Origin: Scatophagus argus
Taxonomy: Eukaryota; Chordata; Actinopteri; Scatophagidae
Assembly: GCF_020382885.2 (NCBI RefSeq)
Contig: NC_058513.1
Coordinates: 18,501,641-18,565,640 of the forward strand
Direction of reading: 5' to 3'
DNA: 64,000 bases
Position numbers and translations under genes: made by a program. A model generated the notes under the pieces. The model searched no databases. It saw nothing but the letters and a program-made list of their open reading frames with translations, and had not been told where the DNA came from. This document shows, piece by piece, positions 60,438 to 64,000 of the stretch (position 1 is the first letter of the stretch; every line of letters starts with the position of its first letter).

Positions 60438-63227
60438 GGACCTTGTTTTTCTATAGTTTTGGGGTCATTCGCAGTCTGACAAGTTTGTAGAGACCACTGA
60501 CTGCATGTGAAGATGGTCAAAAGCGAAGCCAGAATATCCCAGAAACGAGTGTTGCCATCTTGTTCTGATGACATCATTTGGAGCCAGAGTTTGTGCAGCA
60601 GCGATCGAGTACTGAGTTAGCACCCATACACCCATTTGATCCAATCCCCCGTTTTATAGCGTGAGTAACTAATTAAAAGCAAAGTTTAAAAGCAAAGCGA
60701 GTTTTCAGTTTGTTCCATGGGTTCACATGCACAGCCGGTGCAGAGCAGATGAGGCAGAAACCTTTAGTCTCTCTTCTTCTGCAGCGAGCCCCCAGCAGTG
60801 ATTCATATTCCTGCACAACACTTGAAACTGTCCAAAGACCATGATTTCTTCTTCACTTTGTTAATGGAAGCTGAAAGATTGTGTAAGCAGTAAACATAAC
60901 TCAAGTGTTCAGTGTAAATTGCATAAATGTTTATGTCGAAGAGAAGCTGCGAAGAGACAAAAGGAACTGCGTGATGAAGTCTGTCGGGTGGCCTTTCTCA
61001 CGGTCAGGGACGGGGCTCCACTGCTATCTATTTAAATAAAGAGATTTGTTTTTGTAGATGCAGGAAATGTAGCTCAAATTGCGTTGCAACAAAGAAATTA
61101 TTTGTGTCAAGTGCTTCACATAAAAACAGACACAGAATGAGCAAAGAAACAGGGAATAAAATGATAACAAAAATAATATAGAAAGGATGGAAAAGGATTG
61201 CAGATAACGTATAAAAATACGTTTAACCACGTGAGTTCAAAGTTTGCATCTTGAGTTGTTGATGGACTGCATGCGAGGAACAAGAATCTGTTGAAGACGT
61301 ATGGATGATGTGTCTCATGTCTGCTTTGTGTCTTTGGCGGGTTGGACCACCCAGCTCCGACCTGTCAGGGTGTGTCTGAGGAAGGGGCCCGGGTGGGGGC
61401 GTGAGGGCGTGAGGAAGGGCATACCCATGAGCCCACAGTGCATCCGGCCTCAGGGCCCCATCTGGAATCAGACCCAGCCTCTCCCAGAGCAGGAAAACAA
61501 CTTTCAAGAGGAGACGAGAGAGAAAAGCTCTCTGTGTTTTACAGACACTGATGGAAACTTCCTCCATCAGTCAGTTCTCACTTGGTGTTAGGGTTCACGA
61601 GCGCCTTCTTCTGAATAATATAAAGAATTTGTCTCTGCTCACGTCATGTGAAGATGTCGAAATAAGTGCTGATTCTTCATAGTGCATTTTTTCATTTTTG
61701 TGCACGTTCACTATCCTGCTGACCCACATAGCAACACCGGTTTGAAAAACAGCAATGAATTACAGTGCGAAGGCGGCCCAGATCTGGCAGCCAGAGCAGG
61801 GGCCACTTCTGGCCCGTCACCATACCTCAGCTACCAGTACGACCACAGTTGTCCCTGTTCTGGTTCCAGAAGTCAGCCTTTAGCACCAAAGTAGTAATTT
61901 GGTTTTAAGGATTAAATTCTAAAATGGAAGGTTACTTATCCAACACACATCCAAACCACTTAATTTGAATAGAAATGGTTTTCAAAGATTTGTAGGTATA
62001 ACAATAAGGAGGTTCAGTTGCCTGATGGATGTAAAGCTTATACTGACTTCTCACTGTGTCAGGCTGAAATAAAGAAAATGCTCTCAGATAAGGGTTCAGT
62101 TTTTCAGGTCAGGATCAGGAATGGAAGCAGCCAGTGGACAGTCCTCACAAGTACAGTAACAGCAAAAACTTTGTGTGTGTGTGTGTGTGAGTGTGTGTGG
62201 GTTTGTGGGGAAGGGGGCTGCCCTGCAGATGTTCTTTGGCTTTTGGGAGACAGAGAGAAAGAGAGAGAGAGAGAGAGAGGAAAAAGAGGAAGTGAGTGAT
62301 GTCACATGTATAGTATGTGAACCCCCCCACCCCTCCTCACCCCTCCTCCCACTTGTATTTTTCTCCCTCACATTTTTGAGGGGGCTCAGTTTCTCTGGTG
62401 TCCCTCATGAGACGACGGCAGGTTGGGTCTCTCCTGTGAACCGGGTGGATGGTGCTCCTCCTTCTTCCTCTCTCTCTCTCTCTCCCTCTTTCTCCCCACC
62501 TTCTCGTTTTCTCCGTCCCTCCATCCCCCGCAGATCCTGGGGACAGTCGGTGGTCAGCTCCTCAGCCCTCGTCCTCCTCCTCTTCCTCCTCTCTGGACTC
62601 AACAATGAGACTCTCACTGCAGAGTGACGATGCTTTTCTCTGCAGCTGCTCCTCCTGGCACCACCAACCTCCTGCTGCCCATCACACACATGGGATCCCC
62701 AGGAGGCCACTGAGTGTGTGTGTGTGTGTGTGTGTGTTTATGGGAGTGTGTAAAATAAAAAAGCAGAAAAGAGGTTGAGATGCTGCTGAGGGCGTTTGAC
62801 ATGTCATCCTCACCTGTGCACAGGTAAGCTAACGTGATGGTGTGACAGAACTTGTGCTGCTTTGAATCACTTTGGTTTTATGGGATTAAGAAACAGGGAC
62901 TAAGAGGACGAAGCAAATGTTGATCTAAACAGTTCAGGAGGTTCACTGGATGGTTTGAGCATGAGATATTTCACATTGAGTCGTGTCTTTCTACTTTGTT
63001 TTGAGTCTTGAAAACTTTAGATAATTGACTGAGCAAAAAGCCACAGTTTCTGCTGCTGCTTCTGTTTTTGTGTTTTCTGTCACTGTTACATCTTTGAGAT
63101 TTAGATTGTTGGTGCAGTCTGGAAAATTGAGATATTATATATTTCTGTTTTCTATTGATTTGCATGAATGTGTTTGCAGGCTTAGTTTTGATACCTTTTA
63201 CTGCATGGTTGTTGTCCTGTAAATCTT

Positions 63228-63273
<46 letters not shown>

Positions 63274-64000
63274 GATGTGGAGACTGAAACCACATGTTGA
63301 ATGGGAGGGCGAGTGAGGCCGTGTGAAGATTTAGATCTGAGGCTGAGGGAGTGTTGTGTGTATGTGCTTGGATTCTTAGGGGACAGAATGAAGTGAGAGA
63401 TTGAGGTGTTTGTGTGTGTGTGCGTGTGTGTGTGTGTATGTGTGCGTGCATGCGTGCGTGTGTGTGTGGGCGTTGCAGAGGGCTGCAGCAGGTCACATTT
63501 TTCCAGTGTTGGGACCCCGCTGCTCTCCAGCTCCCAACTAAGGGACTCTTATTCTGACATCCGGTCTGTGGACTCAGCCAACTCCCTCCCCTCTTCGTCC
63601 TCTTCTCCTTCGTCCTCTTCTGCAGTGTGTCTCTGCGTTCGAAGGACTGAAGGAATCTTTCAGAAATTCCTCACTGTTCATTCAGCCCAGGGCTCAATTT
63701 AACACACATCACACAGAGAAGTCATAAGAAACACAAAAACCCCACTAGAGCCTGCAGGGGGCTTCAGAAATGAAAGGAATTTCTTCACATTATTACATCA
63801 AAATGCTCATGATTAAATAGCTCATCTGCACCTGAGCTTAAAAAATACTGTTGATGTTTGTGGATGTAGAAGCTAAATCTGTCCAAGTAAGAGTTTAATA
63901 TATGCAGAGGACTCATCTCTTTGCTCACAGTTTCTTTCGAGAGTAAGATGATGGTGACTATATATTGCAATAGATCTCTGCTTCCAGTGATGTGAGTGTG
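59979..64000 (+). other. aatk: Start of aatk intron 2
   Basis: No further aatk exon recognised. Microsatellites: (GT)n at about 60396-60434, 62171-62200, 62714-62738 and 63229-63272; (GA)n at about 62250-62280; CT-rich at about 62455-62490; imperfect GT/GCGT at about 63406-63470. ORFs here mostly read through these repeats. Confidence 0.5.
63229..63272. repeat. (GT)n microsatellite
   Basis: About 44 bp of uninterrupted GT. Confidence 0.94.

Noticed and set aside
41309..64000. miR-338, which lies in an AATK intron in mammals
   Set aside because: I looked for sequence like TCCAGCATCAGTGATTTTG and found none. It probably lies in a later intron outside the window.
59979..64000. aatk exon 3
   Set aside because: No acceptor followed by codons like EFENAEG was found; intron 2 appears to run past the end of the window.

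Overview
The window is vertebrate nuclear DNA, almost certainly from a ray-finned (probably percomorph) fish. Genes are split into short GT-AG exons, introns are rich in (CA)n/(GT)n microsatellites, and typical teleost repeats occur (a tRNA-derived SINE, Tc1, hAT and MITE elements). Four protein genes are recognisable by family: the 3' part of cep131 (+), a complete ST6GALNAC-family sialyltransferase (+), a parvalbumin-like EF-hand gene matching PVALEF (-), and the first two coding exons of the receptor-like kinase gene aatk (+). From memory, AATK, PVALEF and CEP131 lie close together on human 17q25.3, which supports the calls.

Layout. 1-13852: thirteen cep131 exons joining in frame to a stop. 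Intron 8 carries an apparently complete LTR retrotransposon (4598-12234, minus strand) with two 1950-bp LTRs that I could not tell apart by eye, a 4-bp target duplication, a tRNA-Met primer site, a polypurine tract and one gag-like ORF, but no pol. 13853-18297: cep131 3' flank and spacer. 18298-25795: nine-exon sialyltransferase whose exons sum to 472 codons, with a palindromic hAT-type MITE in intron 1. 25796-30206: 3' flank, a palindromic dispersed repeat with a 14-bp target duplication, and a decayed tandem copy of pvalef exons 3-4. 30207-31364: pvalef, with good splice sites but one frame break in exon 2. 31365-41232: mostly non-coding, with a single-arm copy of the dispersed repeat, a Tc1 relic, a SINE, and an hAT element interrupted by a Tc1 element. 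41233-59978: aatk exons 1 and 2 separated by an 18.5-kb intron. 59979-64000: start of aatk intron 2.

The four genes do not form a functional unit: CEP131 is a centriolar satellite/ciliary protein, the sialyltransferase acts in the Golgi, PVALEF is a predicted calcium binder, and AATK is a membrane-anchored kinase. The least ordinary content is the pol-less LTR retrotransposon with apparently identical LTRs, the frame-broken pvalef with its decayed duplicate, and the series of non-autonomous elements whose target duplications can still be read.
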